Shown here: one piece after another, positions 8,917 through 18,630 of the stretch
How positions within the stretch are numbered: the first letter of the stretch is position 1
Layout: the number at the start of each line of letters is the position of its first letter
From: Sebaldella sp.
Lineage (GTDB): Bacteria > Fusobacteriota > Fusobacteriia > Fusobacteriales > Leptotrichiaceae
Length of the DNA: 42,433 nt
Reading direction: 5' to 3'
Assembly: GCA_018058425.1 (NCBI GenBank)
Contig: JAGOZX010000021.1
Coordinates: 1 to 42,433 of the forward strand
Made by a program: the position numbers and the translations under genes
Notes under the pieces: generated by a model
Told to the model about the DNA's origin: nothing
Database searches by the model: none
What the model saw: the letters and a program-made list of their open reading frames with translations, nothing else

Positions 8917-10290
8917 TTAATTTTCATTATTTTTGTTATTTGTATTATCTTTACCAGTCTCATCTTTTTTACGTTCTCTACTAATAGCAATATACGAGGG
9001 TAAAAATGAAGTAATTCTTTTACTAACAGCAGATCTAAGAGGAAGAGTTCCACTAAATTTAAATTCTTTTTGGAATGAATTTATACTTGTTAATCTTAAT
9101 AGAGAAAAAAGTCTTAATAAAAAACCAATAAGAAAAGCTAGTTTGATGGTGTATATTTTCTCTCCTAGAATATATACAACTCCTTCATTAATAAAAGTAC
9201 CAAGGATACCAGCAGTTAGGCCGGCAAGTATAGCGGTGAATCCTACAACTACAGAATAGACTCCTATATATCCTTCAATAGGTTCTTCCGAAACCTCCAT
9301 TAATAAATTTAAAAAGCAGAGATTTATAGCAGTAAAACCAATAGCATCAAAAATTCCAGATAGAACTAATAAGACTTTAAAGTTTTCATCTGTCATTGTG
9401 AAAAAGAGAAGCACATAATAAGTGGCAAATGATATTCCTAAACGAAGTATAGTTCTATTTCCATATTTATCTGAAAGCTTACCATAAATAATATATAAAA
9501 ACATAGAAATTGCCGCTGTTAAGACTCCAATATTTGCAAGAAACCTAGGATCAGTGTTTAAAGTTCTTACTCTAAAGTATTCTAAAAAGGGCTTTAAAAA
9601 TTCCAATGAAAAAAGCCACACTGAAACAAATTTCAGATAAGTTACGAAATCTTTATTTTTAAATATATCAAGGTAACTTACTTTGTGTATAGTAGGTTTG
9701 AAATTTGGTATATGATGTTTACTCATTAGAACTATTGTTATTAAAGCTGATATAGCTACTGATAGAGATAAGATAAAATAACCTAATTTTTTATCAGGAA
9801 ATGCTAAAAAACTACCGTAAGCTAATGTAAATAAAACAGAGGATATAGAAATAAAAAAATTTCTTTTCCCAAAATATTTACCTCTATTTTTACTATCAAT
9901 AATTTCTACCATTGCTGAAGTCCAAGTATTTGTTACAAATGGAGCAAAAAAAGAATACATAAGTATTATTCCAGTAAAAATATATGGATTTCTTAAATCA
10001 AAAAGTACTGCTATTGGAAGAAAAACCATAGAAGACCTGGAAAGTACCACAGCTGTCATAAGAGTTTTTTTTCTTGTTTTAAATAAATCATATAATTTTT
10101 TTGTAAAAATTTGTAATACTTGTGTAGCAGTAGGTAATGTTGAAATAATTGCTATAAAAAAAGGATTTGAATTAAAATATAGAGCTAAATTCATCATTAC
10201 AAATCCTTGTGTACTTAAATACATTCCATTGAAGAAAATACCTTCTAATATTGAAAAATTCTTAGTTTTATTAACTGCTGTTTCATTCAA
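8917..10290 (-). CDS. Major facilitator superfamily transporter
   Basis: A 457-residue polytopic membrane protein with about 12 hydrophobic segments and an MFS-like cytoplasmic loop (KLSDKYGNRTILRLG, residues about 272-286). The C-terminal tail is strongly charged (RERKKDETGKDN). Substrate is not recognisable. It lies 17 bases after the ROK kinase gene, which makes a sugar or sugar derivative a reasonable guess. The nearest ribosome binding sequence (AAGGTG) is about 11 bases from the ATG, longer than usual. Confidence 0.85.
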   Translation of the reverse strand: MNETAVNKTKNFSILEGIFFNGMYLSTQGFVMMNLALYFNSNPFFIAIISTLPTATQVLQIFTKKLYDLFKTRKKTLMTAVVLSRSSMVFLPIAVLFDLRNPYIFTGIILMYSFFAPFVTNTWTSAMVEIIDSKNRGKYFGKRNFFISISSVLFTLAYGSFLAFPDKKLGYFILSLSVAISALITIVLMSKHHIPNFKPTIHKVSYLDIFKNKDFVTYLKFVSVWLFSLEFLKPFLEYFRVRTLNTDPRFLANIGVLTAAISMFLYIIYGKLSDKYGNRTILRLGISFATYYVLLFFTMTDENFKVLLVLSGIFDAIGFTAINLCFLNLLMEVSEEPIEGYIGVYSVVVGFTAILAGLTAGILGTFINEGVVYILGEKIYTIKLAFLIGFLLRLFSLLRLTSINSFQKEFKFSGTLPLRSAVSKRITSFLPSYIAISRERKKDETGKDNTNNKNNEN

Positions 10291-10306
10291 AAGAGAACAC
10301 CTTCTT

Positions 10307-11188
10307 TTATTTAGTTTCTAATGCTAAGCTTCCTAACGCTAAACTTCCCATTAAGCCTGCATTTTCTTCTAATCCAGGATACACTATATAGTTATCAATG
10401 TCTTCAAGGATTTCTTTTTTATGAACATAACCATTTAAAAATTCTTTTACATTTTTTCTTATAAGAGGAAACATTTGTTTTTGTTTCATAACTCCGCCAC
10501 CCATTATAATTCTTTGAGGAGAAAGTATAAGTATGTAGTTTATTAATGCTTGAGCTAAGTAATAAGCTTCTAATTCCCAGACCTCATTTTTATCTTCTAA
10601 GTTGTATGCCTTTTCACCCCATCTATCTTCAATTGCTGGTCCAGAAGCTAAACCTTCCAAACAATCACTATGAAAAGGACATTTTCCCTTAAACTTGTCA
10701 TTTTCATTTCTCTTTATAGAAATATGTCCCATTTCAGGATGAGTTAAACCTTGCAGCATTCTTCCATTAATAACAGCTCCAGCTCCAATACCTGTACCAA
10801 CAGTAATGTACATTACACTATTTAATCCTTTTCCAGCTCCCCATAAAGATTCACCAAGGGCAGCTCCGTTAACATCAGTATCAAATTCCATAGGAACATT
10901 GAAGTTCTTTTTTAATTCACCAATAATATCATAGTCAGTCCAGTTTGGTTTTGGAGTTTTAGAAATGTATCCATAAGTTTTTGAACCTTTCACAGGATCA
11001 ATAGGACCAAAACAAGCTACACCCATTACTTCAAATTCTTTTCCTTTAAAATACTCAATAACTTTTTTCATTGTTTCTTCGGGAACAGTTGTTGGAATAC
11101 TAATTTTTTCAAATATTTCCCCATTTTCATTACCAATTCCACAAATAAACTTTGTTCCTCCAGCTTCTATAGCAGCAATTTTAGCCAT
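10307..11188 (-). CDS. ROK-family fructokinase
   Basis: A 293-residue cytoplasmic sugar kinase. The phosphate-binding motif EAGGTK is at residues 8-13, and the second ATP motif GTGIGAG lies near residue 135. The zinc site uses the fructokinase-type pattern GH...CPFHSDC (about 155-178), as in the Bacillus GmuE/YdhR group, instead of the CxCGxxGC pattern of glucokinases. I start at the ATG at 11188, eight bases after AAGGAG; an in-frame GTG three codons upstream is less well placed. Fructose to fructose-6-phosphate is the likely reaction; mannose is also possible. It lies between the ABC exporter and the MFS gene. Confidence 0.88.
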   Translation of the reverse strand: MAKIAAIEAGGTKFICGIGNENGEIFEKISIPTTVPEETMKKVIEYFKGKEFEVMGVACFGPIDPVKGSKTYGYISKTPKPNWTDYDIIGELKKNFNVPMEFDTDVNGAALGESLWGAGKGLNSVMYITVGTGIGAGAVINGRMLQGLTHPEMGHISIKRNENDKFKGKCPFHSDCLEGLASGPAIEDRWGEKAYNLEDKNEVWELEAYYLAQALINYILILSPQRIIMGGGVMKQKQMFPLIRKNVKEFLNGYVHKKEILEDIDNYIVYPGLEENAGLMGSLALGSLALETK

Positions 11189-11216
11189 ATTCTTCACTCC
11201 TTATATAAAGTTATAT

Positions 11217-12950
11217 TTATCCACCTATAAAACCGTCAAATTGTGCATTATAAAGTTCAAAATAATGTCCTTTTTTATTTTCAATTAATTCCTTATGAGT
11301 ACCAGATTCTACAATTCCATCTTTTCCTAATACTACTATTTCATCAGCTTGTTGGATAGTTGATAATCTATGTGCTACGACAATAACAGTTCTGTTTTTA
11401 GTTAGTTTTTCTATATTTTCTTGGATTACAGCTTCTGTTAAGTTATCTAAAGCACTTGTTGCCTCATCTAAGATTAATATTTTTGGATTCTTTAGAAAAA
11501 TTCTTGCTAATGATATTCTTTGCTTTTGTCCTCCAGATAATTTAACACCACGTTCACCAACAAAAGTATTATATCCCTCTGGTAATGACATTATAAATTC
11601 ATGTATTCCAGCTTGTTTAGCAGCATTTACAATCTCTATATCTGATGCTCCTAATTTTCCATATTCAATATTTTCTTTTATAGTTCCCCAAAATATAACT
11701 ACATCTTGTTGAACATAACCTATGTTTTCTCTAAGAGATCTTAAATCATAGTCTCTTATATCTATTTTATCAATGTATATACTTCCTGATGTTATTTCAT
11801 AAAATCTTGGAATAAGTTGAGCAATAGTAGTCTTTCCAACACCACTTGGTCCAACTAAGGCTATCATTTTTCCAACTGGAATATCTAAATTAAAATGCTT
11901 TAACACAGTTTCTGTACCTGATTCATAAGTAAATGTAACATTATCAAAACTTATATCACCTTTTACCTCTTTTACAACTACAGCATTTGGAACATTTTTA
12001 ATTGGTTCAGGCTCATCTATTAATTCTTGAAATCTAATAAAACTAACCCATCCCTCTTGTATAGTCTCAAAAGATCTAATAATTAACTTCATAGGAGTCA
12101 TCAAAAGATTAAAGTAAACAATGTATGCTAATAAATCTCCATAGTTTATTTTACCTTTTATTACAGCAATTCCAGATATAGTTAAAATTACAATGTTAAG
12201 TAATAGAGTAAAGAAGTTATTTACTGCTGAAAATGAAGCTAAGGCAAAATTTGTCTGTTTGGCAGATTTTTCTTGTAGTTTTGCTCCCTTTTTAAAATCT
12301 TCTAATTCTCTTTTTTCATTTGCAAATGCTCTTGTTAGACGAACAGCAGAAATACTGCTTTCTAATTTTGCATATACTGTACTTGTTTTTTCTCTTGCCT
12401 TTCTAAAAATATTTTCCATATGTTTTCTTGCCATAGCAGTAGCTATTAATTGTACAAGTACAAAAGAAAATATTAAAAGAGTTATAGAAACATTTATTTG
12501 AAGCAATAGTATAAAACCTACTATTGACACAAGTATAAAAGTAAGAAAATCTTCTAATCCATGATGAATCATTTCTGATGTAGTAAATAGATCACTAGTA
12601 ATTCTTGAAAGTATAATACCCACCTTATTTTTATCAAAGTAATCAAAAGGTAAAACTTGTAATTTTCTAAATGCCTTCTCTCTCATATCTTGATGTAGTT
12701 TTAATCCCCAAATATGCCCAAGATAACTTTGTGTAAAGTTTAAAATAGTATAAGCTACTATAAGTACTAAAAATATAATACCACCATTTACTATAGAACT
12801 TATATCTTTATTTGGGATATAGACATTTAAAATTTGCCTTGAAAAAAATGGTAATATTAAATCAATTGTTGTAATTCCAGCAACAACAGCTAGCACTAAT
12901 AACATATTTCCTTTATATTTAAAAATATAGTGTAAGAATTTTCGAAACAT
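11217..12950 (-). CDS. ABC exporter, MsbA/multidrug half-transporter type
   Basis: A 577-residue fusion of an exporter membrane domain (about residues 15-310, six predicted helices) with an ATPase domain. Walker A is at 367-375 (GPSGVGKTT), the Q-loop near 415, the signature LSGGQKQR at 471-478 and Walker B ILILDEAT at 491-498. It should work as a homodimer in the inner membrane. Its position just downstream of hldA suggests export of a lipid A-core precursor or another lipid, but many multidrug exporters look the same at this level, so msbA is not assigned. Confidence 0.9.
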   Translation of the reverse strand: MFRKFLHYIFKYKGNMLLVLAVVAGITTIDLILPFFSRQILNVYIPNKDISSIVNGGIIFLVLIVAYTILNFTQSYLGHIWGLKLHQDMREKAFRKLQVLPFDYFDKNKVGIILSRITSDLFTTSEMIHHGLEDFLTFILVSIVGFILLLQINVSITLLIFSFVLVQLIATAMARKHMENIFRKAREKTSTVYAKLESSISAVRLTRAFANEKRELEDFKKGAKLQEKSAKQTNFALASFSAVNNFFTLLLNIVILTISGIAVIKGKINYGDLLAYIVYFNLLMTPMKLIIRSFETIQEGWVSFIRFQELIDEPEPIKNVPNAVVVKEVKGDISFDNVTFTYESGTETVLKHFNLDIPVGKMIALVGPSGVGKTTIAQLIPRFYEITSGSIYIDKIDIRDYDLRSLRENIGYVQQDVVIFWGTIKENIEYGKLGASDIEIVNAAKQAGIHEFIMSLPEGYNTFVGERGVKLSGGQKQRISLARIFLKNPKILILDEATSALDNLTEAVIQENIEKLTKNRTVIVVAHRLSTIQQADEIVVLGKDGIVESGTHKELIENKKGHYFELYNAQFDGFIGG

Positions 12951-13001
12951 TTTATACTCCTTTATTTTACTTGTTATTTTATTATGTTCTAAAAATGAAA
13001 G

Positions 13002-13997
13002 TTAGTTATTTTGATAAAGTTTATTATAAAATTCTAGTATTTGATCTGTGGTAGCAGTGGCAGTTCCCATTTTAGCAACAACGATTCCAGCGGCAGTGTT
13101 TGCAATCCTTGCTGCTTCAAACCATGTAGCCCCAGCAACTCTAGATAGAGTAAAGACTGAAATTACTGTATCTCCTGCACCAGTTACATCATAAACTTCT
13201 TTTGCTACAGTAGATATAGTTTCTACTTCGTCACTTTCAAATAAAGTCATTCCTTCTTCACTTCTTGTTAGTAATAAGTTTTCTAAATTAAGTTTAGTTT
13301 TTAGAGCCTTCATCTTATTAATAAGGTCGTTTTCATTTTCAAATTTTTCACTTTCCATACACTCCAGAGCTTCTTTTCTATTTGGAGTTATTGAAGTAGC
13401 ACCAACATAATTCATGTGATTTTTTGGCTTAGGATCAACTGTTATTATCTTTTTATTATCTCTTGCTAATTTTATTATTTCTTTAGATAATCTTTCTGTT
13501 AAAACACCTTTATCATAATCAGACAGTATAATGGCGTCTATCTCATTTATTTTATCTTTTATTTTTTCTAATATTTTATCTTCTATTTCAGTGGAAATAG
13601 GACTTTTATCTTCCCAGTCCATTCTTAAAAGCTGTTGATTTTGCGCAATTATTCTTCTTTTAACAGCTGTAGGCCTTTTATCATCTGATATTATTCCATC
13701 AGTATTTATCTCTTTTGAATTTAGTTCTTTCAAAAATCTCTTTCCATTATCGTCATTTCCAATTACTCCAAATGCGAAAACTTGAGTATTTAAACTTTTT
13801 AGATTATTTAACACATTGGCAGCTCCACCAAGGACATAAGATTCTTTTTTTACATTTATTACTGGAACTGGAGCTTCAGGTGATATTCTATCAACACTTC
13901 CAAAGATATAGTCATCTAACATAACATCTCCAACAACAGCAATTTTCGAATTCTTAAAGTTATTCAAGATTTCACAAAGCCTATTTTTATCAACCAT
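13002..13997 (-). CDS. hldA: D-glycero-beta-D-manno-heptose-7-phosphate kinase
   Basis: A 331-residue pfkB-family kinase matching the N-terminal half of E. coli HldE (RfaE domain I). It carries GDVMLD (23-28), the family-specific PEAPVP (40-45) and the catalytic GAGD (273-276). The enzyme phosphorylates heptose 7-phosphate at O1, a step to ADP-heptose for the LPS inner core. The C-terminal cytidylyltransferase-like half of HldE is absent, so the adenylylation step must come from a separate gene outside this window. It is the first gene of the run ending with gspF. Confidence 0.92.
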   Translation of the reverse strand: MVDKNRLCEILNNFKNSKIAVVGDVMLDDYIFGSVDRISPEAPVPVINVKKESYVLGGAANVLNNLKSLNTQVFAFGVIGNDDNGKRFLKELNSKEINTDGIISDDKRPTAVKRRIIAQNQQLLRMDWEDKSPISTEIEDKILEKIKDKINEIDAIILSDYDKGVLTERLSKEIIKLARDNKKIITVDPKPKNHMNYVGATSITPNRKEALECMESEKFENENDLINKMKALKTKLNLENLLLTRSEEGMTLFESDEVETISTVAKEVYDVTGAGDTVISVFTLSRVAGATWFEAARIANTAAGIVVAKMGTATATTDQILEFYNKLYQNN

Positions 13998-14044
13998 TTT
14001 TTATTATCTCCTATCTAAATTTTAGCTATTTTTGACATAGTTTC

Positions 14045-14073
14045 ATTATACTATATAAACTTAGTATTTTAAA
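14045..14073 (-). promoter_or_regulatory. Candidate promoter of the hldA operon
   Basis: On the minus strand TTTAAA (14073-14068) and TATAAT (14050-14045) are 17 bases apart, about 48 bases upstream of the hldA start. The -10 is perfect and the -35 weak. Confidence 0.55.
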
Positions 14074-14124
14074 GTGTTTAATCTTTTTTTAAATTTATTC
14101 TTTAAAGCGGTTTTACTTCAAAAA

Positions 14125-15264
14125 TTAACTAAAATTTTTTAAGTCTATACTATCAGCCATTGCTTTTGCACCTGCATCATTAGGGTGAAGTCCGTCGCCG
14201 CTATCGTACTCTGCCTTTAATTTTTGTGGATTATTTTGATCTCTCATGATTTCATCAAAGTCAATAATACTGTCATAATCAGTCGATGACCTTATCCATT
14301 GATTTACTTCATTTCTAATACATTCTAACTCTTTAGAGTATAACTTATATCCATGAAAAGGCATAAGTGTAGCACCTATTGTTTTTATGTTTTTTTCTCT
14401 AGCTCGTTCAATGCAAATTTTAAAGCCGTCAATTAACTCTTTAGCTGTTACTTTTTCATTTTTAGGGGCATTACCTAAGGGATGAATGAGATCATTAATA
14501 CCTAAAAATATAATTATAAAAGCGGTTCCTGCCTGCAGAATAGCATCCCTTTCAAACCTTGACAGTCCTGAACATCCATAAAGACCTTTTATTATTGGAA
14601 TAGAGTCATAAATTAATCTATTTCCATTAATTCCTTGTCTAAGTACAGATATATTGCCAATTTTATTTTGTTGAAGTTTTTCTGTTAAATATACTGTCCA
14701 GTTATTTATAGCAGTTATAGAATCACCAAATGCAACTAGAGCTTTATGATCACTCGAAGTGAGGATATCAATATTTGTGATAAAAGGAACAATAGAGTTT
14801 TGGTATTCATTTATTTTATCTTTTTTATCCAGTGCATAAAAGTTTTTTAATAAATTATTTTTTTCTGTAAAGTAATGCATTGAGTCAGAAAAGTTACCAG
14901 TACTTAGCTCTGTGAACTCTTTTATATAAATTCCAATCCAAATGTCTTCTGAAGGTTCTATCTCAAAATCCATAATATCACTAAAAATCTCTTTGTTTTC
15001 TGATATAGAAATTCCTTCTTCCCCATTAAATAATATTTTTTGATAATTTTTAGAAGATTGTTCTCCAATTTTATAGATATAAACCTCTTCAATATTTAAT
15101 GGAAGACTTCCGAAAAGATTTGAAAACTTAATTCTTAAAAGACTTCCTCCAATGCTTACTTTTAACTTGATCCATATAGTTTCATTTTTAAATTGTAAAT
15201 TGGTAAGCATTAAATTAATTGGACTTATACTAAATGTTCCAACCCACTTTTTCATATTTTTCAT
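14125..15264 (-). CDS. SGNH/GDSL-family hydrolase with N-terminal beta domain
   Basis: A 379-residue protein. The esterase domain starts near residue 170, with the nucleophile Ser182 in FGDSI, the GxND block GIND at 255-258 and the catalytic pair Asp357/His360 in GDGLHP. The first 160 residues look like a beta-sandwich, as in SGNH lipases and carbohydrate esterases with an accessory N-terminal domain. There is no signal peptide or membrane segment, so it is probably cytoplasmic. It is the last gene of the secretion operon, 21 bases after the secretin gene. Sugar or peptidoglycan deacylation is plausible; the substrate is unknown. Confidence 0.85.
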   Translation of the reverse strand: MKNMKKWVGTFSISPINLMLTNLQFKNETIWIKLKVSIGGSLLRIKFSNLFGSLPLNIEEVYIYKIGEQSSKNYQKILFNGEEGISISENKEIFSDIMDFEIEPSEDIWIGIYIKEFTELSTGNFSDSMHYFTEKNNLLKNFYALDKKDKINEYQNSIVPFITNIDILTSSDHKALVAFGDSITAINNWTVYLTEKLQQNKIGNISVLRQGINGNRLIYDSIPIIKGLYGCSGLSRFERDAILQAGTAFIIIFLGINDLIHPLGNAPKNEKVTAKELIDGFKICIERAREKNIKTIGATLMPFHGYKLYSKELECIRNEVNQWIRSSTDYDSIIDFDEIMRDQNNPQKLKAEYDSGDGLHPNDAGAKAMADSIDLKNFS

Positions 15265-15285
15265 ATATTTCTCCCAATAGTTTAT

Positions 15286-16389
15286 TTATTCATATTGAAT
15301 CTCTCCTGTAATTTCAATATAAATATCTCGTATTTCTCTATTTTTTCTTTTATATTTAAATAAAGCTCCTAAGAAGGGTAATTTACTTAATACAGGAACT
15401 CTTTTTTCAGATTCTTTAAGGACATTTTGTTTTAAGCCCCCAATAAATATAGACCCTCCATCTTTTATAGTAATAACAGTATTAATTTTATTTTTTTGTT
15501 TAGCTCCTTGATCAGCGTTAAAATTTGAACTTAATTTAAAGTTACTAATTTCCGAATCAATATATAGTAGTATTTCTTTCTCCTTTTCTGTTTCTTTAAT
15601 TTCTGGTTTTATTTTAAAAACAACACCGGCTTCAGCAAAAACAGGCTCTACATATTCATTATCTTTATTTTGATATTTTCTTTCCCCCACAATAACTTCT
15701 TCAGTAACACGTAATTCGCCCTCTTCACCTTCTAATATAATGAGAACTGGCATTGCTTCTATCTTTATATCACCATTTTCTTTTAAGAGATCAACATTAA
15801 TTCCTAAAAAATTACTTCCTTTTTTTATAATTCCTGTTAATGATAAATCTCCATTTAAAAAGTTACCAAAAAATTCTGAAGAATTTTCATTTTGATTTGT
15901 ATTAACATTAAGATTAATTCCTAGTCTTTCAAATAAATTATCGCTTGTATCTATTATTGTAGCTTTTATTTTAATTTGTTTTTTGGGTTTATCAAGATTC
16001 AAAATTATATATTTAGCATCTTCAATCTCTTTTTTACTTCCTTTTAGAATAATTTCTTTATTTATCCCAGTTACTTTAATAGTACTAACTTCTTTTAGAC
16101 GAGGAATAATAGCCGTAGAGTCTGAATTTATTAGTTTAATACTCTCTTGGATTTCTTCAATTTTTTTTTCTATTTTAGAATCTTCATTTGTTTCTTTCTT
16201 TTTTTCAGGGATTTCAGTGTTTTCAGACTTCTCCTCATGTATATCTAGTTTTTTTACATTTTCATTTGGTTTAACAATAAAGATTCTTTTAGAATTCTCT
16301 AGTTCATTTTTATCTATGTAATCAGTAATTTTTGTACTGTATGTTAGTGTACATAAGTTTAGGATTAATAGCAAATATACTTTCGTCAA
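15286..16389 (-). CDS. Short secretin (GspD/PilQ family)
   Basis: A 367-residue outer-membrane channel protein. Residues 1-18 are a signal peptide. Residues 25-85 are Lys/Glu-rich. One beta-alpha-beta N-domain follows (about 90-135), then the secretin core, with IKDGGSIFIGG near residue 310 and the C-terminal VPVLSKLPFLGALFKYK motif typical of the family. Most secretins are 500-750 residues with several N-domains, so this one is compact. No S-domain or pilotin partner is visible. Translation starts at TTG seven bases after AAGGGG; no in-frame ATG lies near. It follows the GspM-like gene in the same operon. Confidence 0.88.
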   Translation of the reverse strand: MTKVYLLLILNLCTLTYSTKITDYIDKNELENSKRIFIVKPNENVKKLDIHEEKSENTEIPEKKKETNEDSKIEKKIEEIQESIKLINSDSTAIIPRLKEVSTIKVTGINKEIILKGSKKEIEDAKYIILNLDKPKKQIKIKATIIDTSDNLFERLGINLNVNTNQNENSSEFFGNFLNGDLSLTGIIKKGSNFLGINVDLLKENGDIKIEAMPVLIILEGEEGELRVTEEVIVGERKYQNKDNEYVEPVFAEAGVVFKIKPEIKETEKEKEILLYIDSEISNFKLSSNFNADQGAKQKNKINTVITIKDGGSIFIGGLKQNVLKESEKRVPVLSKLPFLGALFKYKRKNREIRDIYIEITGEIQYE

Positions 16390-16403
16390 TTTTATCCCCT
16401 TGA

Positions 16404-16937
16404 TTAATCATTATTTTTTTCTAAATATCCCAATGATATTTTAAATTTATCTCTTGTAAGTTCAATGTATGATTTAGATGTATCTGTGTAAATTTTGCTT
16501 TTATTTATATAGTATAAAAATTTTGCCATTCCAAGGAGGTCTCCTTGGAATGTAAAAAAAATATATTTTAATGAATATTTTTCTTTCTTCCAAATATTTT
16601 CAGCTTTTCCAATCTCTTTTATTTCCAATCCACTTTCTCTAGAAAAAAGATAGATCATTTTTTTAAATTCAGTTTCATTTTTTAAAGTATTTGAATTTAA
16701 ACTCAGAGAAAGAGCGCTTATTTCCAATAACTGTTCTTCAATAAATTTTTGTTTTTCTAAATTTTTTTTATTTTCATCCTCTATTTTTAAAGTTAATTCC
16801 CTTTTTTCACTTATTAATATATCAGTGAGCTTATTTACTTCAATTCGTTTTTCATATTTTTGAAAGAGAAATATTGATAAAATAATAATTATTAATAACA
16901 GAAGGTATTTTTTTCTAATAATGGAATTTAATTCCAT
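16404..16937 (-). CDS. GspM/PilO-like assembly protein
   Basis: A 177-residue bitopic protein. One membrane segment spans about residues 11-26, a coiled coil covers about 28-75, and the rest looks like a small ferredoxin-like periplasmic domain. This order is that of GspM or PilO, which link the cytoplasmic ATPase complex to the pseudopilus. Sequence identity in this family is very low, so the call rests mainly on architecture and on its position between the GspL-like and secretin genes. Its start overlaps the upstream gene by 10 bases. Confidence 0.7.
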   Translation of the reverse strand: MELNSIIRKKYLLLLIIIILSIFLFQKYEKRIEVNKLTDILISEKRELTLKIEDENKKNLEKQKFIEEQLLEISALSLSLNSNTLKNETEFKKMIYLFSRESGLEIKEIGKAENIWKKEKYSLKYIFFTFQGDLLGMAKFLYYINKSKIYTDTSKSYIELTRDKFKISLGYLEKNND

Positions 16938-18079
16938 AATACTTCACCAATTTTATATTGAAAGATTAATAATGAATTTTCATTTTTTATAAAATTTAAC
17001 TCCATATTTTTAGCGTAATTATTTAGTTTATCTTCAAATTTTTCTATAGTTTCAAATTTATCAGCTTCACCTTCAATTGTCCAAAATTTATCATCATATA
17101 TAATTTTAGTAAATCCTATATTCTTATTTGATTCTTTAATTAGAAAATTGAAGAGTTTATAATAATTTTGATATTTCATGGTTTCAATAATTTCATTTAA
17201 TTCTTTTAGTTCCTTAGAATAATCGATTTCGTTATTATTTCTTAGATTTAAAAGTTCTTGTTGGAGAAAGTCAATTTCTTCTTTAATTTTTTTATTTTCT
17301 ACTTCAAGATTATTATAAGAAATAAGAGAATTTACAAAAAAGTAAAATAAAAGTACTATGAAGTAAGGTAAAATAGGTTTAATATTTATTTTTTTAGAAT
17401 AAAAGAAATTTTTTTCAAGAAAATTTGGTTCTGAATATAATGAATTTCCAGAAAAGATTACTTCAATGTTTTCTATATCAGGACTTAAAATGAATAAGTT
17501 CTCATAATTTTTTATAAAATCATAATTATTTAGATTCTCAATATCGTCTACATTTATTGTAACTATTTTAAATTCTTCTATTCTATGAAACTTTATTTCT
17601 AAAATAAAACTTAAATTATCACCAAGATTTAAAATACTTATATCTTGATTCTTAAAGTATTCATAAATGGAAAGCATGTCAACTTTACACTCATTCAATG
17701 TTAAGTTATACTTTTTTAAGATAAACTGGATGTTAGTTAGATACTCTCTACTTATACTCAGAATAATACTTTTTCTTTGAGGATGATCCAGATAAAACTG
17801 TTTTGTAATAAAGTTTTTATCTGTATAATTTTCAATTTCTTGACTTAGAAACTGAGACAACGACTCTTTTTCTTCTTTGGATGTTGTTCCTGAAGCATTA
17901 AAAAAATTAATATAAAAACTTGTGAAATCTAAAATAAGAGATACTTTTTCTTTATTGATTTTATGCTCTGTTACAATTTTTTCAAGTATTTCTGAAAGAT
18001 TATCAAAAGAATACTTATAAATTTTTTCTTCGTGATATAGAAAAATAGTTTTGTCACTTTTTAAATAGACTGTTAACAT
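16928..18079 (-). CDS. GspL-like (PilM-PilN type) assembly protein
   Basis: A 383-residue protein with three parts: a cytoplasmic, probably actin-like region (1-230), a single membrane helix (about 235-255) and a periplasmic part with a coiled coil (256-300) and an alpha/beta C-terminal domain (about 315-383). That is the layout of GspL, equivalent to PilM fused to PilN. It would recruit the GspE ATPase. The start codon shares one base with the preceding stop codon, implying translational coupling. Primary sequence alone is weak evidence. Confidence 0.72.
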   Translation of the reverse strand: MLTVYLKSDKTIFLYHEEKIYKYSFDNLSEILEKIVTEHKINKEKVSLILDFTSFYINFFNASGTTSKEEKESLSQFLSQEIENYTDKNFITKQFYLDHPQRKSIILSISREYLTNIQFILKKYNLTLNECKVDMLSIYEYFKNQDISILNLGDNLSFILEIKFHRIEEFKIVTINVDDIENLNNYDFIKNYENLFILSPDIENIEVIFSGNSLYSEPNFLEKNFFYSKKINIKPILPYFIVLLFYFFVNSLISYNNLEVENKKIKEEIDFLQQELLNLRNNNEIDYSKELKELNEIIETMKYQNYYKLFNFLIKESNKNIGFTKIIYDDKFWTIEGEADKFETIEKFEDKLNNYAKNMELNFIKNENSLLIFQYKIGEVLWN

Positions 18080-18630
18080 TATTCCCCCATTATTTGGAAC
18101 TTTTTATTTTCTATTATTATTTCATCAGAATCTTTTCGAGTAAAGCTAATTTCTTCTATTAATAGTATTTTTTGATTTAAAATTACTTTTTCGTATAAAA
18201 TTATTAGTTCAGGATAAATAGTATTTTTTTTAAGCGGTAGAGAGTAAAAGTTATTATTTTTATCTTTGATTTCTATAATTTTGAAATTAGCCATACTTAG
18301 GCTATTTTTGCTCAGGTAAATCAAGTTTTCTAATATTAATTTTTTAGTTAACCCTTCATTTGTTTCTATTACTTTAGAGTTGTAGTAATCTTCTTTTCTC
18401 GATAACATGATTTTTATTCCATTATAAAAAATACCATTTTCAAATGTAGCATTTGAAAATTCTTCTTCTTTTTCTAAAATTCTTTCTTTAAGTTCATAGA
18501 TAGACTTTTCTTTTAAAATATATACTTTATACCTATTTTTTGTGAAAAATATAAATTCAACAAGAAATATAGATAAGCCAGATAATATAATTAATGTGTA
18601 GAGAAGAATACTTCCTCTTTTTTTCTTCAT
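18079..18630 (-). CDS. Minor pseudopilin, GspK/PilX-like
   Basis: A 183-residue protein with a short basic leader (MKKKRG), a helix at residues 6-26 and a soluble C-terminal domain. The cleavage site reads RG followed by SILLYTLIILSG, as in GspK-type proteins, which lack the Glu at position +5 that other pilins have. That fits a tip pseudopilin. The start overlaps the previous stop by four bases. Confidence 0.72.
   Translation of the reverse strand: MKKKRGSILLYTLIILSGLSIFLVEFIFFTKNRYKVYILKEKSIYELKERILEKEEEFSNATFENGIFYNGIKIMLSRKEDYYNSKVIETNEGLTKKLILENLIYLSKNSLSMANFKIIEIKDKNNNFYSLPLKKNTIYPELIILYEKVILNQKILLIEEISFTRKDSDEIIIENKKFQIMGE

Noticed and set aside
16928..18079. A novel fusion of PilM and PilN
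   Set aside because: The same layout is normal for GspL, so it is better read as a GspL-type protein.
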